A stretch of DNA of 40,423 nucleotides from Salinivibrio socompensis S35 (GTDB lineage Bacteria; Pseudomonadota; Gammaproteobacteria; Enterobacterales; Vibrionaceae), in contig NZ_AQOD01000012.1 in assembly GCF_000513715.1 (NCBI RefSeq), positions 1 to 40,423 of the forward strand, read 5' to 3'. Below, piece after piece: positions 18,457-29,796 of this stretch. The position numbers and the translations under genes are program-made. How positions within the stretch are numbered: the first letter of the stretch is position 1; each line of letters starts with the position of its first letter. The notes below the pieces were generated by a model that was given only the letters and a program-made list of their open reading frames with translations, did not search any database and was not told the origin of the DNA.

Positions 18457-20554
18457 TTGTACCTATTTGATAGCCTGAAAGAAGTTGCTAGTCAGTATTT
18501 GCCGGAGTCACAGCTTGAAGCGCTCCGGCAAGCCTACCTAGTCGCTCGGGATGCTCACGACGGGCAAACTCGTTCAACGGGCGAACCTTACATCATTCAC
18601 CCCATTGCGGTGGCACGGATCCTGGCAGAAATGCGTTTGGATTGTGAAACTCTCATGGCGGCGTTATTGCACGATGTCATTGAAGACACCGAGGTGACCA
18701 AAGACGATCTCCAGCAGCGCTTTGGTGATGTGGTGGCCGAGCTGGTTGACGGGGTGTCTAAACTCGACAAGCTCAAGTTCCGTGATCGCAAAGAAGCACA
18801 AGCCGAGAACTTTCGTAAAATGGTCATGGCCATGGCGCATGATATTCGCGTTATCCTGATCAAGCTCGGAGATCGCACCCATAACATGCGCACCTTGGGC
18901 GCACTCCGCCCCGATAAAAAGCGTCGTATTGCTCGCGAAACCCTCGAGATTTTTGCCCCACTCGCGCATCGTTTAGGTATCCATAATATAAAAATCGAGC
19001 TCGAAGAGCTGGGTTTTGAAGCCCTCTACCCCAATCGCTACCGCGTGCTCAAAAAAGTGATTGCGCAAGCACGGGGAAACCGCAAAGAGATGATTCAAAA
19101 AATCCATGCGGAGATCGAAGGGCGACTTGAAGATGCCGGCATTGAAGCCCGAGTCCTGGGCCGAGAAAAAAATCTGTACTCCATCTATAACAAGATGAAG
19201 AATAAAGAGCAGCGTTTCCATACCATTATGGACTTGTATGCGTTTCGAGTTATCGTACGCGATCTCGATACCTGTTATCGAGTCTTGGGGCAGATGCATA
19301 GCCTGTATAAACCCCGCCCTAGCCGAGTCAAAGATTATATCGCCGTGCCCAAGGCCAACGGTTATCAATCGTTGCACACCTCGATGATTGGGCCACATGG
19401 TGTCCCCGTTGAAGTGCAGATTCGTACCGAAGATATGGATCAAATGGCAGACAAAGGTGTTGCCGCGCATTGGGCGTATAAAAGCGGTTCCGATCGTCGA
19501 TCGAGCACCACGGCGCAAAAACGTGCTCAGCGATGGATGCAAAACATTATCGAGCTACAGCAAAGTGCCGGGAGCTCGTTTGAATTTATCGAAAGTGTTA
19601 AGTCCGATCTGTTCCCCGACGAATTGTACGTATTCACGCCCAAAGGGCGTATTGTCGAGTTACCGGTGGACGCGACCGCGGTCGACTTTGCCTATGCAGT
19701 GCATACCGATGTGGGCAACACTTGTGTCGGTGCACGGGTTAATCGCCAGCCGTATCCACTGAGCCAGCCACTGAAAAACGGCCAAACGGTTGAGATCATC
19801 ACCGCGCCGGGTGCCCGTCCTAATGCGGCCTGGCTCAACTACGTGGTCACCGCACGGGCGCGGACAAAAATCCGCCAAGTGCTAAAAACCATGCGTCGTG
19901 AAGAGTCGGTTACCTTAGGCCGCCGCTTGCTTAATCATGCACTTGGGGATCAAAACCTACCGGACATCAACACCGCACGTGTTGATACCGTGTTAAGCGA
20001 CCTCAAGCTCAAAACCAGTGACGACTTACTCGCCGCCATTGGTTTGGGTGAGCTGATGAGCGTGGTGATTGCGCGTCGCTTGCTTGATCAAGACCCAGGC
20101 GCACCGACAGAAGGTAAAATGGCTATTCGTGGTGCCGATGGCATCTTGGTCACCTATGCCAACTGTTGTCGCCCAATTCCTGGCGATCCGATTATTGCGC
20201 ATGTGAGTCCCGGAAAAGGCTTGGTGATTCACCGTGAAACCTGTGCCAATATTCGCGGTCACCGCCAAGAGCAAGACAAATATATGCCAGTAGAATGGCA
20301 GATGACTTTGAGCAAGAATTTAGCACGCGCGTCAGAGTGGACATGCAAAACCATCAGGCGCATTGGCGGATTTAACCAACACTATTGCGTCAACCGGTTC
20401 TAACATCCAAGGGCTGACGACCGAAGAGCGTGATGGGCGCTTGTACACTATCTTTGTGCGGTTAACGACCAAAGATAGAGTGCACCTAGCTCACATCATG
20501 CGCCGCCTTCGTGTGATGCCAAACGTGGTGAAGGTCAGCCGTCAGAAAAACTGA
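18457..20554 (+). CDS. spoT: Bifunctional (p)ppGpp synthase/hydrolase SpoT, two frame breaks
   Basis: About 699 aa after two corrections (E. coli 702). The start is a TTG giving MYLFDSLKEVA, as I recall for other spoT genes. In order: HD hydrolase domain (HDVIEDTE), RelA/SpoT synthetase domain (RVKDYIAVPKANGYQSLH), TGS (ELYVFTPKGRIVELP), helical and zinc-finger region (NCCRPIPGD), and a C-terminal ACT domain. The frame is lost at GG 20297-20298 and again at GG 20357-20358. Adding a G at each gives VEWADDFEQEF and then NHQGALADLTNTI, as expected for the ACT domain. It controls the stringent response during carbon, fatty-acid and iron limitation. Both breaks are most likely sequence errors. Confidence 0.95.
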
Positions 20555-20578
20555 TCCTAACGATACATTGTTTTATGT

Positions 20579-20598
20579 CGCCCGCCTTTTGGCGGGCG
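20579..20598 (+). terminator. Hairpin between spoT and trmH
   Basis: CGCCCGCC and GGCGGGCG form a perfect 8-bp stem with a TTTT loop 25 bases after spoT. The downstream sequence is only partly T-rich, so termination may be incomplete. Confidence 0.6.
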
Positions 20599-20635
20599 CA
20601 TCTGTCTTTCGTTTTGTCATTTACGGAATTGAATC

Positions 20636-21337
20636 ATGACACCTGAACGCTTTGAACGCATTCACCAGGTGCTGGCAAAGCGCCAGCCTGATCTCACCGT
20701 GTGTATGGAGCAAGTTCACAAGCCCAACAACATTTCTGCCATCATTCGTACCGCCGACGCCGTCGGTATCCATCGCATGCATGCCGTGTGGCCAGAAGAC
20801 ACCAAGATGCGCACCCTCGGTGGCACATCGGCGGGCTCACGCAATTGGATAGATGTGGTGACTCATCACACCACGGCAGACGCTTTTGAGGCCATGCAAG
20901 CGCAAGGCATGCAGGTGTTGGTCACTCACCTCTCTGAAACAGCCATCGACTTTCGTGAGATTGATTACACCAAGCCAACCGCGATTATTTTAGGGCAAGA
21001 AAAACACGGCATCAGTCGCGAAGCGCTCGACAAAGCCGACCAAGACATCCTCATTCCTATGGTGGGTATGGTACAGTCGCTTAACGTATCAGTAGCCAGT
21101 GCGTTGATTTTGTACGAAGCACAACGCCAACGCCAAGCGGCAGGCATGTATCAACAAACTAAAACCCGCTTGCCCGACGATGAGGTGCATCAAATCCTGT
21201 TTGAGCGCGGTCATCCGGTGCTCGCTCGCGTGGCCAAGCAAAAAGGGCTGCCTTATCCACCACTCGATGAAAACGGACAAATTGTCGCGGATGAAGCGTG
21301 GTGGGCAAGCATGCAGTCGGCAAAACACGCGCGTTGA
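20636..21337 (+). CDS. trmH: tRNA (guanosine(18)-2'-O)-methyltransferase
   Basis: 233 aa. SpoU/TrmH-type SPOUT methyltransferase that modifies G18 of the tRNA D-loop using S-adenosylmethionine. The N-terminal NNISAIIRTADAVG and the knot motifs ILGQEKHGIS and MVQSLNVSVASALILYEAQRQR are diagnostic. The C-terminal ends in WWASMQSAK as in E. coli TrmH. Spacing to spoT and recG follows the conserved cluster. Confidence 0.97.
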   Translation: MTPERFERIHQVLAKRQPDLTVCMEQVHKPNNISAIIRTADAVGIHRMHAVWPEDTKMRTLGGTSAGSRNWIDVVTHHTTADAFEAMQAQGMQVLVTHLSETAIDFREIDYTKPTAIILGQEKHGISREALDKADQDILIPMVGMVQSLNVSVASALILYEAQRQRQAAGMYQQTKTRLPDDEVHQILFERGHPVLARVAKQKGLPYPPLDENGQIVADEAWWASMQSAKHAR

Positions 21338-21374
21338 TGGCTTAGCAAGCTCAACCTGACGGACAAAAAAACGG

Positions 21375-23452
21375 ATGCGATCTTCCATGCTTAGCGCGGT
21401 AACCGTCGATACCTTAAAGGGTGTTGGCAGTAAAGTGGCTGAAAAGTTGGCTAAAATCGGCTGCATACGGTGCAGGACGTCTTATTTCACCTGCCTTACC
21501 GCTACGAAGATCGTACCCGTGTGTGGCCTATTGCCAGCTTATTACCGGGTCAGCATGCCACCGTCGAAGGTGAAATCACTCATAACGATACTGTCTTTGG
21601 TCGGCGACGTATGCTGACAGTCCGAATTCATGACGACAGCGGCGCACTTACATTGCGCTTTTTCAATTTTAACGCCGCGATGAAAAATAGCTTAGCGGTC
21701 GGTAAACAAGTGAAAGCCTATGGCGAGCTCAAACGGGGAAAGCACGGTCTAGAAATCATTCACCCTGAGTATCAGGTTTTTTCCGAGCCCTCCGAGTTGG
21801 TGATGGAAGAAACCCTCACCCCCGTTTATCCCACCACCGAAGGCCTGCGCCAAGCCACGCTGCGTCATCTAACCGACCAAGCGCTGGCTTTACTAGATAA
21901 AAGCGGCGTGGAAGAGTTGCTCCCTGACGGCTTATACGATCGACAGTTATCCTTGCGCGATGCCTTGCACTTACTGCATCGCCCCCCACCAGAAACCGCG
22001 CTAGAAGACCTATTAACGGGCCAACACCCCGCCCAACGGCGCTTGATCATTGAAGAGCTCCTTGCCCAGCACCTCTCTATGCTGTCTGTGCGTCATCAGG
22101 CGCAGCAGGTCAAAGGCTTCGCTCTTGCCCCGAGCCAGTCGCTCGGACAACGCCTGTTAGCCAATTTGCCCTTCTCACCCACCGGGGCGCAATCGCGCGT
22201 GGTTGGCGAGATCCGTCAAGATTTGGCCAAGCCATTTCCGATGATGCGCTTGGTGCAAGGTGATGTCGGCGCCGGCAAAACCTTAGTGGCAGTGCTCGCC
22301 GCCTTGCAAGCGATTGAGCAAGGCCATCAGGTTGCATTGATGGCACCGACTGAGCTACTGGCCGAGCAACACGCCACCAATTTCGCCCAATGGCTAGAGC
22401 CGCTGGGCATTCAAGTCGGTTGGCTTGCCGGCAAATTAAAAGGAAAGGCACGCGAGCAAACCTTGAATCAAATTGCTGACGGTAGTGCACAAATGGTGGT
22501 TGGTACCCATGCGTTATTCCAAGCAAGCGTCCAGTTTAAAAGCCTGGCGCTGGTGATCATCGACGAGCAACACCGATTTGGCGTTCATCAACGGCTGGCC
22601 CTGCGTGAAAAAGGAGAACAACAAGGTGCGCACCCACACCAGTTGATCATGACCGCCACCCCGATTCCACGCACCTTGGCGATGACCGCCTATGCCGATT
22701 TAGAAACCTCGGTAATTGATGAGCTACCACCGGGGCGAACGCCGATTCAAACCGTCGCCGTGCCGGATACTCGCCGTGACGACATTATTGCCCGGGTCAA
22801 CGCCGCCTGCAGTGACGGTCGACAAGCTTATTGGGTCTGCACCTTGATTGAAGAATCCGACGCCTTAGAGGCACAAGCCGCTGAAGATACAGCCACCGCA
22901 CTCAAAGACGCCTTGCCGAACCTTGCAGTAGGCCTGGTTCACGGACGAATGAAAGCGGCGGAAAAACAAGCAGTGATGGATGCCTTTAAGCAAGGCAAGG
23001 TGCAGTTGTTGGTGGCAACCACAGTGATTGAAGTGGGCGTCGATGTGCCTAACGCCAGCCTAATGATTATCGAAAACCCGGAACGACTCGGACTCGCGCA
23101 GCTCCACCAGCTACGTGGTCGTGTTGGGCGAGGCTCCATCGCGAGCCATTGTGTGCTGCTTTATCATGCGCCCTTGTCCAAAACCGCCACTCAACGCTTG
23201 GGCGTGTTACGAGACAGCAATGACGGCTTTGTGATTGCCCAACGCGACTTAGATATTCGCGGGCCAGGCGAGTTATTGGGAACCCGCCAGACCGGCTTGG
23301 CCGAGTTTAAAATTGCCGATTTGGTTCGTGATCAGGGACTGATCCCCGAGGTACAAAAGCTGGCCAGTCATTTGCACCAGCACTACCCCAAGCATTCAGA
23401 GGCCATTATTCGCCGTTGGCTCGGCCATAAAACCCACTACTCCAACGCCTGA
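21375..23452 (+). CDS. recG: ATP-dependent DNA helicase RecG, frame broken
   Basis: About 692 aa after correction (E. coli 693). The start ATG 21375 aligns residue by residue with the E. coli N-terminus, although no strong ribosome-binding site is seen. The frame is lost at 21461, where one C is missing: KIGLHTVQDVLFHLPYRYEDRTR is restored by adding it. The wedge/OB domain comes next, then Walker A GDVGAGKT, DEQH, TATPIPRTLA and the C-terminal TRG motif region (GRGSIASHC to LGTRQTG). RecG remodels stalled replication forks and Holliday junctions. Confidence 0.95.
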
Positions 23453-23453
23453 T

Positions 23454-23470
23454 GGCCGCTAAACGCGGCC
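23454..23470. terminator. Hairpin shared by converging recG and envZ
   Basis: GGCCGC-TAAAC-GCGGCC is a perfect 6-bp stem between two converging stop codons, touching the envZ stop. A short TATTT follows on the plus strand. A bidirectional terminator is the natural reading. Confidence 0.55.
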
Positions 23471-24789
23471 TATTTACCCACCGGGAACGTCATTTGGATT
23501 CTCAGGCCACCTTCGGTCCGTGATGATAAACGGATATCGCCATGAAGCTGTTCGACAATTCGTTTCACGATCGCTAACCCTAATCCCGTTCCCTCACTGC
23601 CACGCGCGGTATCGCCTCGGGTAAATGGCTGGAACAATGTATTTTCTAGGCTCGCCTCAATGCCCGGGCCATTGTCTTCCACTTCAACCCATTGGTATGT
23701 ATGGTCAGCATTGCTACCACACCGTAGCCTCACCCAACCATTACCATAACGCACCGCATTGACCACTAGGTTAGTGACAGCCCGTTTTAACGCCACCGAG
23801 TTCGCGTATAAATCACCGTGCAGCGCCGCTAAGTCTAACTCGATATCGACGCCCATTGACTGCTGGTGATTCGCCACATCAAGACAGATGGTAGATAAAT
23901 CTACCGGGTCGGGGTCTTGCTGCTGTACCGCGCGCAAGTAATCCATAAACTGATTGATGATCTCGTTACACTCTTCCGTGTCTTCGGTGATGCTATCGGC
24001 CAAATAGGCATCGTCAGACGACATCATTTCGGTCGCCAGCCGAATGCGCGTGAGCGGGGTGCGCAAATCATGACTGACACCCGCCATCAACAAGGCGCGA
24101 TCTTCTTCGAGCTTGCGTATCCCCGCCGACATTTTATTAAAGGCCACGGTGACCGCCTGAATTTCTGACGCCCCCTGCGGCGGAACAGGGTCTGGAAACC
24201 GACCATCGGCCACATCCAGCGCAGCCCGCTCTAACGCGACCAGCGGCCGATTTTGCATCTTAATAAACAACCAGCCGCCGGCAATCACCAACAACGCGAT
24301 CACCAAGCTATACTGAAACAACGGTGCAAAATCATCTTGATGCAGCTCCGATAAGGGGATCCGCATTAAAAAGTCATCAATGGCATCAAATTTTAGCCAT
24401 AAAACATAACTGTCTTCGCCACTGACTAAACGGACTTGGGTTTTTGCCCCTAATTCCTCGCTAATATGTTCGCTTAAGTAATCAATCTTCATGGCATCTT
24501 TAAAAGCGGCCGCTTGATCACTGTTTGGCGCGTGTAACGTCACGCCAATTTGTTCCAACAATTGCCGGCGCACTGGCTCACCCAGGTGGAGCACTTCCCC
24601 ATCTTTGAGATACCAATCCTCCTCCAGCATTAAGCGGACTTCAAAGGCTAAAATCTTATTGAACTGCTGCAAGCTCGGCAGCAACGCATAATTGACAATG
24701 GTTAGGTAAGAAAAAACTTGGCTGGCAATTAATAAGCCAGCCAAAATCAATAAGGTTCGCGCAAAGCTAGTCCGCGGTGACATCCGCAT
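23470..24789 (-). CDS. envZ: Osmosensor histidine kinase EnvZ
   Basis: 439 aa. Membrane segments at about 11-37 and 160-178 flank a periplasmic domain. HAMP spans about 179-231. The phospho-acceptor is H240 in [14 protein letters not shown]. The ATPase domain has [12 protein letters not shown] (N-box), DNGPGIE and [11 protein letters not shown]. It phosphorylates and dephosphorylates OmpR in response to osmolarity. The start follows the corrected ompR stop by two bases, so the two are translationally coupled. Confidence 0.95.
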   Translation of the reverse strand: MRMSPRTSFARTLLILAGLLIASQVFSYLTIVNYALLPSLQQFNKILAFEVRLMLEEDWYLKDGEVLHLGEPVRRQLLEQIGVTLHAPNSDQAAAFKDAMKIDYLSEHISEELGAKTQVRLVSGEDSYVLWLKFDAIDDFLMRIPLSELHQDDFAPLFQYSLVIALLVIAGGWLFIKMQNRPLVALERAALDVADGRFPDPVPPQGASEIQAVTVAFNKMSAGIRKLEEDRALLMAGVSHDLRTPLTRIRLATEMMSSDDAYLADSITEDTEECNEIINQFMDYLRAVQQQDPDPVDLSTICLDVANHQQSMGVDIELDLAALHGDLYANSVALKRAVTNLVVNAVRYGNGWVRLRCGSNADHTYQWVEVEDNGPGIEASLENTLFQPFTRGDTARGSEGTGLGLAIVKRIVEQLHGDIRLSSRTEGGLRIQMTFPVGK

Positions 24790-24791
24790 CG

Positions 24792-25509
24792 TTACACCTC
24801 ACCATCGGGTACAAACACGTAACCAAGCCCCCATACCGTTTGGATATAGCGCGGTTTACTCGGATCCTCCTCGACCATTGCGACGCAAGCGGGAAATTTG
24901 CACATCAATCGAGCGCTCCATCGCCGAGTACTCGCGGCCGCGTGCCATGTTCATCAATTTGTCTCGTGAAAGCGGCTCACGCGCATTGGTCACCAACGCT
25001 TTGAGTACCGCAAATTCACCGGATGTTAATGTCATCGGCTCGTCGTTACGAAACATCTCGCGGGTGCCTAAGTTAAGACGAAACTCACCAAAGGTAACCG
25101 TGGTTGAATCAGCACTCGGCGCCCCGGGCGCTTCGACCGTTTGTCGGCGTAATACGGCGCGCACCCGAGCCAGTAATTCCCGCGGGTTAAACGGCTTAGG
25201 CAGGTAATCGTCGGCCCCGACTTCTAAGCCGACAATCCGATCAATTTCATCCCCTTTCGCCGTCAGCATTAATATGGGCAATTGATTGTTAGCTTGGCGC
25301 AAGCGTCGGCATATCGACAAGCCATCTTCCCCGGGAAGCATTAAATCAAGCACCATCAGATTAAATGCTTCACGCGCTAATAACCGGTCCATTTGCTCCG
25401 CATTGGCAACACTGCGTACTTGAAACCCTTGCTCGGTCAGATAGCGCTCTAGCAGTGAACGCAGACGCATATCATCATCCACAACTAGGATTTTATAGTT
25501 CTCTTGCAT
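24792..25509 (-). CDS. ompR: Osmolarity response regulator OmpR, frame broken near the C-terminus
   Basis: About 238 aa after correction (E. coli 239). The receiver domain has the acidic pocket DDDMR, the phosphorylation site D55 in [13 protein letters not shown] and the conserved lysine in [11 protein letters not shown] winged-helix DNA-binding domain follows ([24 protein letters not shown]). The frame is lost at TT 24878-24879. Removing one base yields [22 protein letters not shown], the canonical OmpR end, and a stop at 24792-24794. It activates or represses porin genes as a dimer. Confidence 0.95.
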
Positions 25510-25726
25510 GCTTAGCCCTCAATGCTGCTGCCGAATAATCAAGCAGATATTGCCATCATCTTATTGAATTTTGCCACAGTTGTGCGCCATACCGCGTGTT
25601 TGTCAGTGCAGAACGGCACGCTAAATTGTTACCGAGTGTTGCCTCGACAAGCTCGCCCGCTTCTTGTACTTTCCTGAACAAGGTTATATTGCACGACGCC
25701 GATTGGCTAGTGAAAGGAGAGGTAAC

Positions 25727-26218
25727 GTGAAAACCAAATTGGTGACCCGTGAAGGCTTTAACGCGCTCAAAACCGAGCACGATTACCTGTGGCACGAGCG
25801 ACGGCCAGAAGTGACTAAAATTGTCAGCTGGGCAGCCAGCTTGGGTGATCGTTCAGAAAACGCCGACTACACCTATAATAAACGGTTATTACGACAAATC
25901 GATCGCCGTGTCCGCTATCTGCGCAAGCGACTGAATGACCTAACCATTGTCGATTACGCCCCCGAGCAAGAAGGCCGGGTGTTTTTTGGCGCCTGGGTCG
26001 AGATTGAAAACGAAGCCGGCGACACCAAACAATTTCGCATTGTTGGCCCTGATGAAATTTATGAGCGCAAAGACTACATATCAATAGATGCGCCGATGGC
26101 GCGCGCGCTATTGAAAAAAGCCGTCGACGATGACGTCGTGGTCCCGACGCCAGAAGGCGAAAAACAGTGGTTTATCAATACCATCACCTACCCCAAGCCA
26201 AGTCATGGCTCAGCCTGA
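25727..26218 (+). CDS. greB: Transcript cleavage factor GreB
   Basis: 163 aa from the GTG at 25727, chosen because AAAGGAGAGG lies just upstream and VKTKLVTREGFNALK matches GreB. The N-terminal coiled coil carries the acidic tip SLGDRSENADYTYNK, followed by the FKBP-like C-terminal domain (RIVGPDEI, ISIDAPMARALL). It rescues backtracked RNA polymerase by stimulating transcript cleavage. It is divergent from ompR across a 217-base gap and is followed by tex. Confidence 0.96.
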   Translation: MKTKLVTREGFNALKTEHDYLWHERRPEVTKIVSWAASLGDRSENADYTYNKRLLRQIDRRVRYLRKRLNDLTIVDYAPEQEGRVFFGAWVEIENEAGDTKQFRIVGPDEIYERKDYISIDAPMARALLKKAVDDDVVVPTPEGEKQWFINTITYPKPSHGSA

Positions 26219-26263
26219 TCATCAATCACTCTGATGACCACAAAGGGAACGAAAAGGAAACAC

Positions 26264-28561
26264 ATGCATACATCGATTACCCAAACCCTGGCCCACGAGC
26301 TCAACGTCGCGCCTGGCCAAGTTAATACAGCAGTGACGCTGCTTGACGACGGCAATACCGTCCCTTTTATCGCCCGTTACCGCAAAGAAGCCACGCAAGG
26401 TTTAGACGATTCGCAGTTGCGAACCCTGGAAACGCGATTAGTCTATCTACGCGAGTTAGACGCCCGTCGTGAAACCATCCTCAAATCGATTGACGAACAA
26501 GGCAAACTGACCGAGCGCCTACGCCGCGATATTGTCGCCGCAGAGAGCAAAAACCGGTTGGAAGATTTGTACCTTCCCTATAAACCCAAACGCCGGACCA
26601 AAGGGCAAATTGCCATCGAAGCGGGGCTGGCGCCTCTGGCTGACACTTTATGGCACGATCCGTTCCAAACGCCTGAGACCACCGCCGCGCCTTTTGTCGA
26701 CCTGATCAGGCGTGGCCGACACCAAATCGGCACTCGATGGTGCCCGCGCGATCATGATGGAGCGCCTTGCCGAAGATGCCAGCCTGCTTGAGACCCTACG
26801 CCAATACCTCCAGCAATATGCGGTGCTACGCGCCACCGTGGTTGCCGGCCAAGAAGATACCGGTGCCAAGTTTAAAGACTACTTTGCCCATCAAGAGCCG
26901 ATTGCCAAGGTGCCCTCTCACCGTGCGTTGGCGATGCTACGCGGCCGTAATGAGGGCATTCTGCAACTCGCTCTGATTGCCGACCCAGACCAAGATCCAG
27001 ACAGCAAGCAAAGCGTGTGCGAGACCATGATCGCCCAGCACTACCAACTTTCTCTCGGCAGCGCCCCGGCTGATCGCTGGCGCAAACAAGTGATTGCCTT
27101 TGCGTGGCGGGTCAAAATCTTGATGCACCTTGAAACCGAGTTCATGGCCAACCTCAAAGAACGGGCCGAAAACGACGCCATTGATGTGTTTGCCGCCAAC
27201 CTCAACGATGTATTGATGGCCGCGCCAGCAGGCCCTCGCTGTACCTTAGGCATTGACCCTGGCCTACGCACCGGTTGTAAAGTGGCAGTGGTTGACGGCA
27301 CCGGTAAGCTCCTCGACACTGCCACCATTTATCCCACCGCCCCGAGGCATGATGTGGACGAGTCAAGCAAGGTGCTTCGCCGCTTTATTGACCGCCATGG
27401 CGTTAACTTGATTGCAGTAGGCAATGGCACCGCCTCACGCGAAACAGAAAGCTTTGTGGCCACCATGCTCAAGCAGGCGGATTTAAGTATCCAAACCGTG
27501 ATGGTCAGCGAAGCCGGTGCCTCTGTTTACTCGGCGTCTGAGTTAGCGGCCAACGAGTTTCCTGACTTAGATGTGTCACTCCGTGGCGCCGTCTCAATCG
27601 CCCGTCGCTTGCAAGACCCCTTGGCAGAGCTGGTGAAGATTGATCCTAAGTCGATTGGGGTGGGTCAATATCAGCATGACGTTTCTCAGCATCAGTTGGC
27701 CAAAAGCTCGATGCGGTGGTGGAAGATTGTGTCAACGCCGTGGGAGTAGATCTGAATATCGCCTCTGCACCACTGTTGACGCGCGTGGCAGGTTTAAGCC
27801 AAACCATGGCGCAAAACATTGTTGCGTTTCGCGATGAAAACGGCCGCTTCAACGAACGAAAAACACTACTGAAAGTCCCTCGCCTAGGCCCCAAAGCCTA
27901 TGAACAATGCGCGGGCTTTTTACGGGTTATGGACGGTACCAATCCGCTCGACCGCTCCGGCGTTCACCCAGAAACCTATCCGCTGGTCAAACATATCGCA
28001 CAAAAGACGGGCAAGGCGGTGGACGCCTTAATCGGTAACGCAGGTATACTGCAAAGCTTAAACGCCAATGATTATGCCAATGACACCTTTGGTGCGATCA
28101 CCGTGACCGATGTGCTCAGTGAACTCGCCAAACCGGGTCGTGATCCACGCCCAGAGTTTAAAACCGCGACCTTTGCCGATGGCGTTAACCAAGTGAGCGA
28201 TTTGAAACCTGGGATGCAGCTAGAAGGAGCCGTGACCAACGTGACTCACTTTGGTGCTTTTGTCGATGTGGGCGTCCATCAAGACGGGTTAGTGCATATC
28301 TCTGCGCTATCAAACCGCTTTATCAGCGATCCACGTGACGTGGTGAAAGCCGGTGATGTGGTCAAGGTGAAAGTGATGGAAGTGGATGTGGCGCGTAAGC
28401 GGATTGGTTTGTCGATGCGTCTTGATGATACGCCTGAGGCATCGGAAGCGAAAACAGCACCGACTACGCGGCGCGAGAGCAAAGCCCCCAAACGGCAAAA
28501 CACCGCCGCCCCCCAAGGTGGGAGCATGGCCGATGCCTTTGCGCGCGCCAAACGCTCCTAG
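26264..28561 (+). CDS. tex: Tex/YhgF RNA-binding transcription accessory protein, three frame breaks
   Basis: About 766 aa after corrections (E. coli YhgF 773). The start is ATG 26264 with AAAAGGA upstream; an ATG 30 bases earlier lacks that support. Conserved blocks are [17 protein letters not shown], the YqgF/RNase H-like [15 protein letters not shown], the helix-hairpin-helix region ([25 protein letters not shown]), and a C-terminal S1 domain ([27 protein letters not shown]). Missing bases are needed at CC 26701-26702, GG 26709-26710 and AAAA 27702-27705. These restore [19 protein letters not shown] and [19 protein letters not shown]. It has roles in transcription termination and RNA handling; in some pathogens it affects toxin expression. 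Confidence 0.95.
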
Positions 28562-28585
28562 CGTCAAATGCTCCTAGCGTCAAAT
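28554..28585 (+). repeat. Tandem 16-bp duplication across the tex stop codon
   Basis: The unit GCTCCTAGCGTCAAAT occurs twice head to tail (28554-28569 and 28570-28585), and a partial third copy (GCTTATAG) follows. The tex TAG lies inside the first copy, so the duplication leaves the protein unchanged. Confidence 0.85.
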
Positions 28586-28638
28586 GCTTATAGAGCCAGA
28601 CAAATAGTGCCTAAGAAATGGCATGCTTGAACACTGAC

Positions 28639-28667
28639 AGCCCCGCCAACACTGGCGGGGCTTTTTA
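28639..28667 (+). terminator. Rho-independent terminator of greB-tex
   Basis: AGCCCCGCC, a 6-base loop and GGCGGGGCT are followed by TTTT. It lies about 80 bases past the tex stop codon. Confidence 0.92.
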
Positions 28668-28708
28668 TATTTTGTCTTAATCAGGGAATACCTGAGGGCG
28701 GGATCGCG

Positions 28709-29198
28709 TTAAATCACTATCAATACTTCTGACGGCATGTTCGCCACCGTTGCTTGCTGATAGCGCATCGCCACTACCGCGCGCGTTTGCTCAAACCGTT
28801 TTAGCTGCTCGATTTTTTCTAACACTTCTTCGGGCATTTTTAAGCCCATCGTGTAACCATTATCTTTAGGTACCTGATCGTTAAGTGCTAGCTCGCCGAG
28901 ATCCGTGCGTGTCATGGCATCAATGCGGCCTGCGATGTTGGCCCCATCGTAATCGGCCTCAGCGAGTGAATCACGCTGGTAGTTCAGTGAGTAATTAGGA
29001 TGCTGTGCAGGATCCCACGATGAACGCCCTAGTTGCTTATCTTGATCGGTAACGGCTTTGCCATTCTCGGGTTCGGGGGACGGTTTGCTAGGGACTAATT
29101 TTTTCGCGCAAGCGATTATCCCGCGCAACTTGCTCGGTTGGCGGGTTCACCGATGGTGCGACAGTTGGGATACTGACGCTGGCTGGCGATATATTCAT
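28709..29198 (-). CDS. Conserved hypothetical protein (Vibrionaceae-type), frame broken
   Basis: About 162 aa after correction. ATG 29198 has GGGAGG upstream and gives MNISPASVSIPTVAPSVNPP, then NRLRE, an N-terminal pattern I recall from uncharacterised Vibrio proteins. The T6 run at 29099-29104 appears one base too long: removing one joins NRLREKLVPSKPSPEP. The middle is polar with RSSWDPAQHPNY, and the C-terminus has MPEEVLEKIEQLKRFEQTR and MRYQQATVANMPSEVLIV. No signal peptide or membrane segment is seen. Function unknown. It is downstream of, and likely co-transcribed with, 29267-29698, whose first residues (MNVGNVGQSP) have a similar character. Confidence 0.7.
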
Positions 29199-29266
29199 CT
29201 GATGTTACCTCCCAACACCAGCTGAAGGCCTAATTGTCAGTGCGGCCTTGTCGTCTTTCTAATAGT

Positions 29267-29698
29267 TTAGACGATAACCGCGAGTATTGTGCCTATTGTA
29301 CCTAAGGCCGACACAAATTTACCCGCGGTATAAGATGAATCATCGTTTTCTTGGACTTTCTCCGGATGATCCATGCCCAATGCTCCGTAGGTAAAAGACT
29401 TTACTGCAGACTTTTCTTCCGGCGCTTTTCCCTCTTGGGCTTTAGCGACCGCACCCGCATTGGCGCCATCTTTCACGTCAGCGCCGCCTTTCACGTCAGC
29501 ATTGTGTTTTGCGGCTTGAGGAGAAGCGGGTTTATCACTTTCTTTAACCGCATTGGCTTTTGCGACTTGATCATTAAAAGTATTGGCTTTGGACACCTGT
29601 TCAGCCTGTTTATCCGCATTCTGCTGCGGCTGCACCGGCGTTTTGGACTTCATCGCTTGATGATACGCCGGAGACTGCCCAACGTTACCTACGTTCAT
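29267..29698 (-). CDS. Hypothetical Ala/Lys-rich protein with a C-terminal hydrophobic segment
   Basis: 143 aa, low complexity. AAGGAGAGA precedes ATG 29698. The middle (about 25-95) is rich in Ala, Lys, Asp, Gln and Gly with an internal repeat (GGADVKDGADV-like units) and is probably disordered. The last 20 residues (FVSALGTIGTILAVIV) are hydrophobic and could be a tail anchor. No function is assigned. It begins the two-gene unit with 28709-29198. Confidence 0.65.
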   Translation of the reverse strand: MNVGNVGQSPAYHQAMKSKTPVQPQQNADKQAEQVSKANTFNDQVAKANAVKESDKPASPQAAKHNADVKGGADVKDGANAGAVAKAQEGKAPEEKSAVKSFTYGALGMDHPEKVQENDDSSYTAGKFVSALGTIGTILAVIV

Positions 29699-29796
29699 TA
29701 TGGTCTCTCCTTATGCCAAAACACGTGACATAGTTAACTTATCGGCAGAACCGTGACAGGATTGAGTCAATTCTACCAAAAAATGATCACCACACG

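Noticed and set aside
20281-20420. Programmed frameshifting in spoT
   Set aside because: Two separate missing G in GG runs, with no slippery heptamer, match the error pattern of the whole window.
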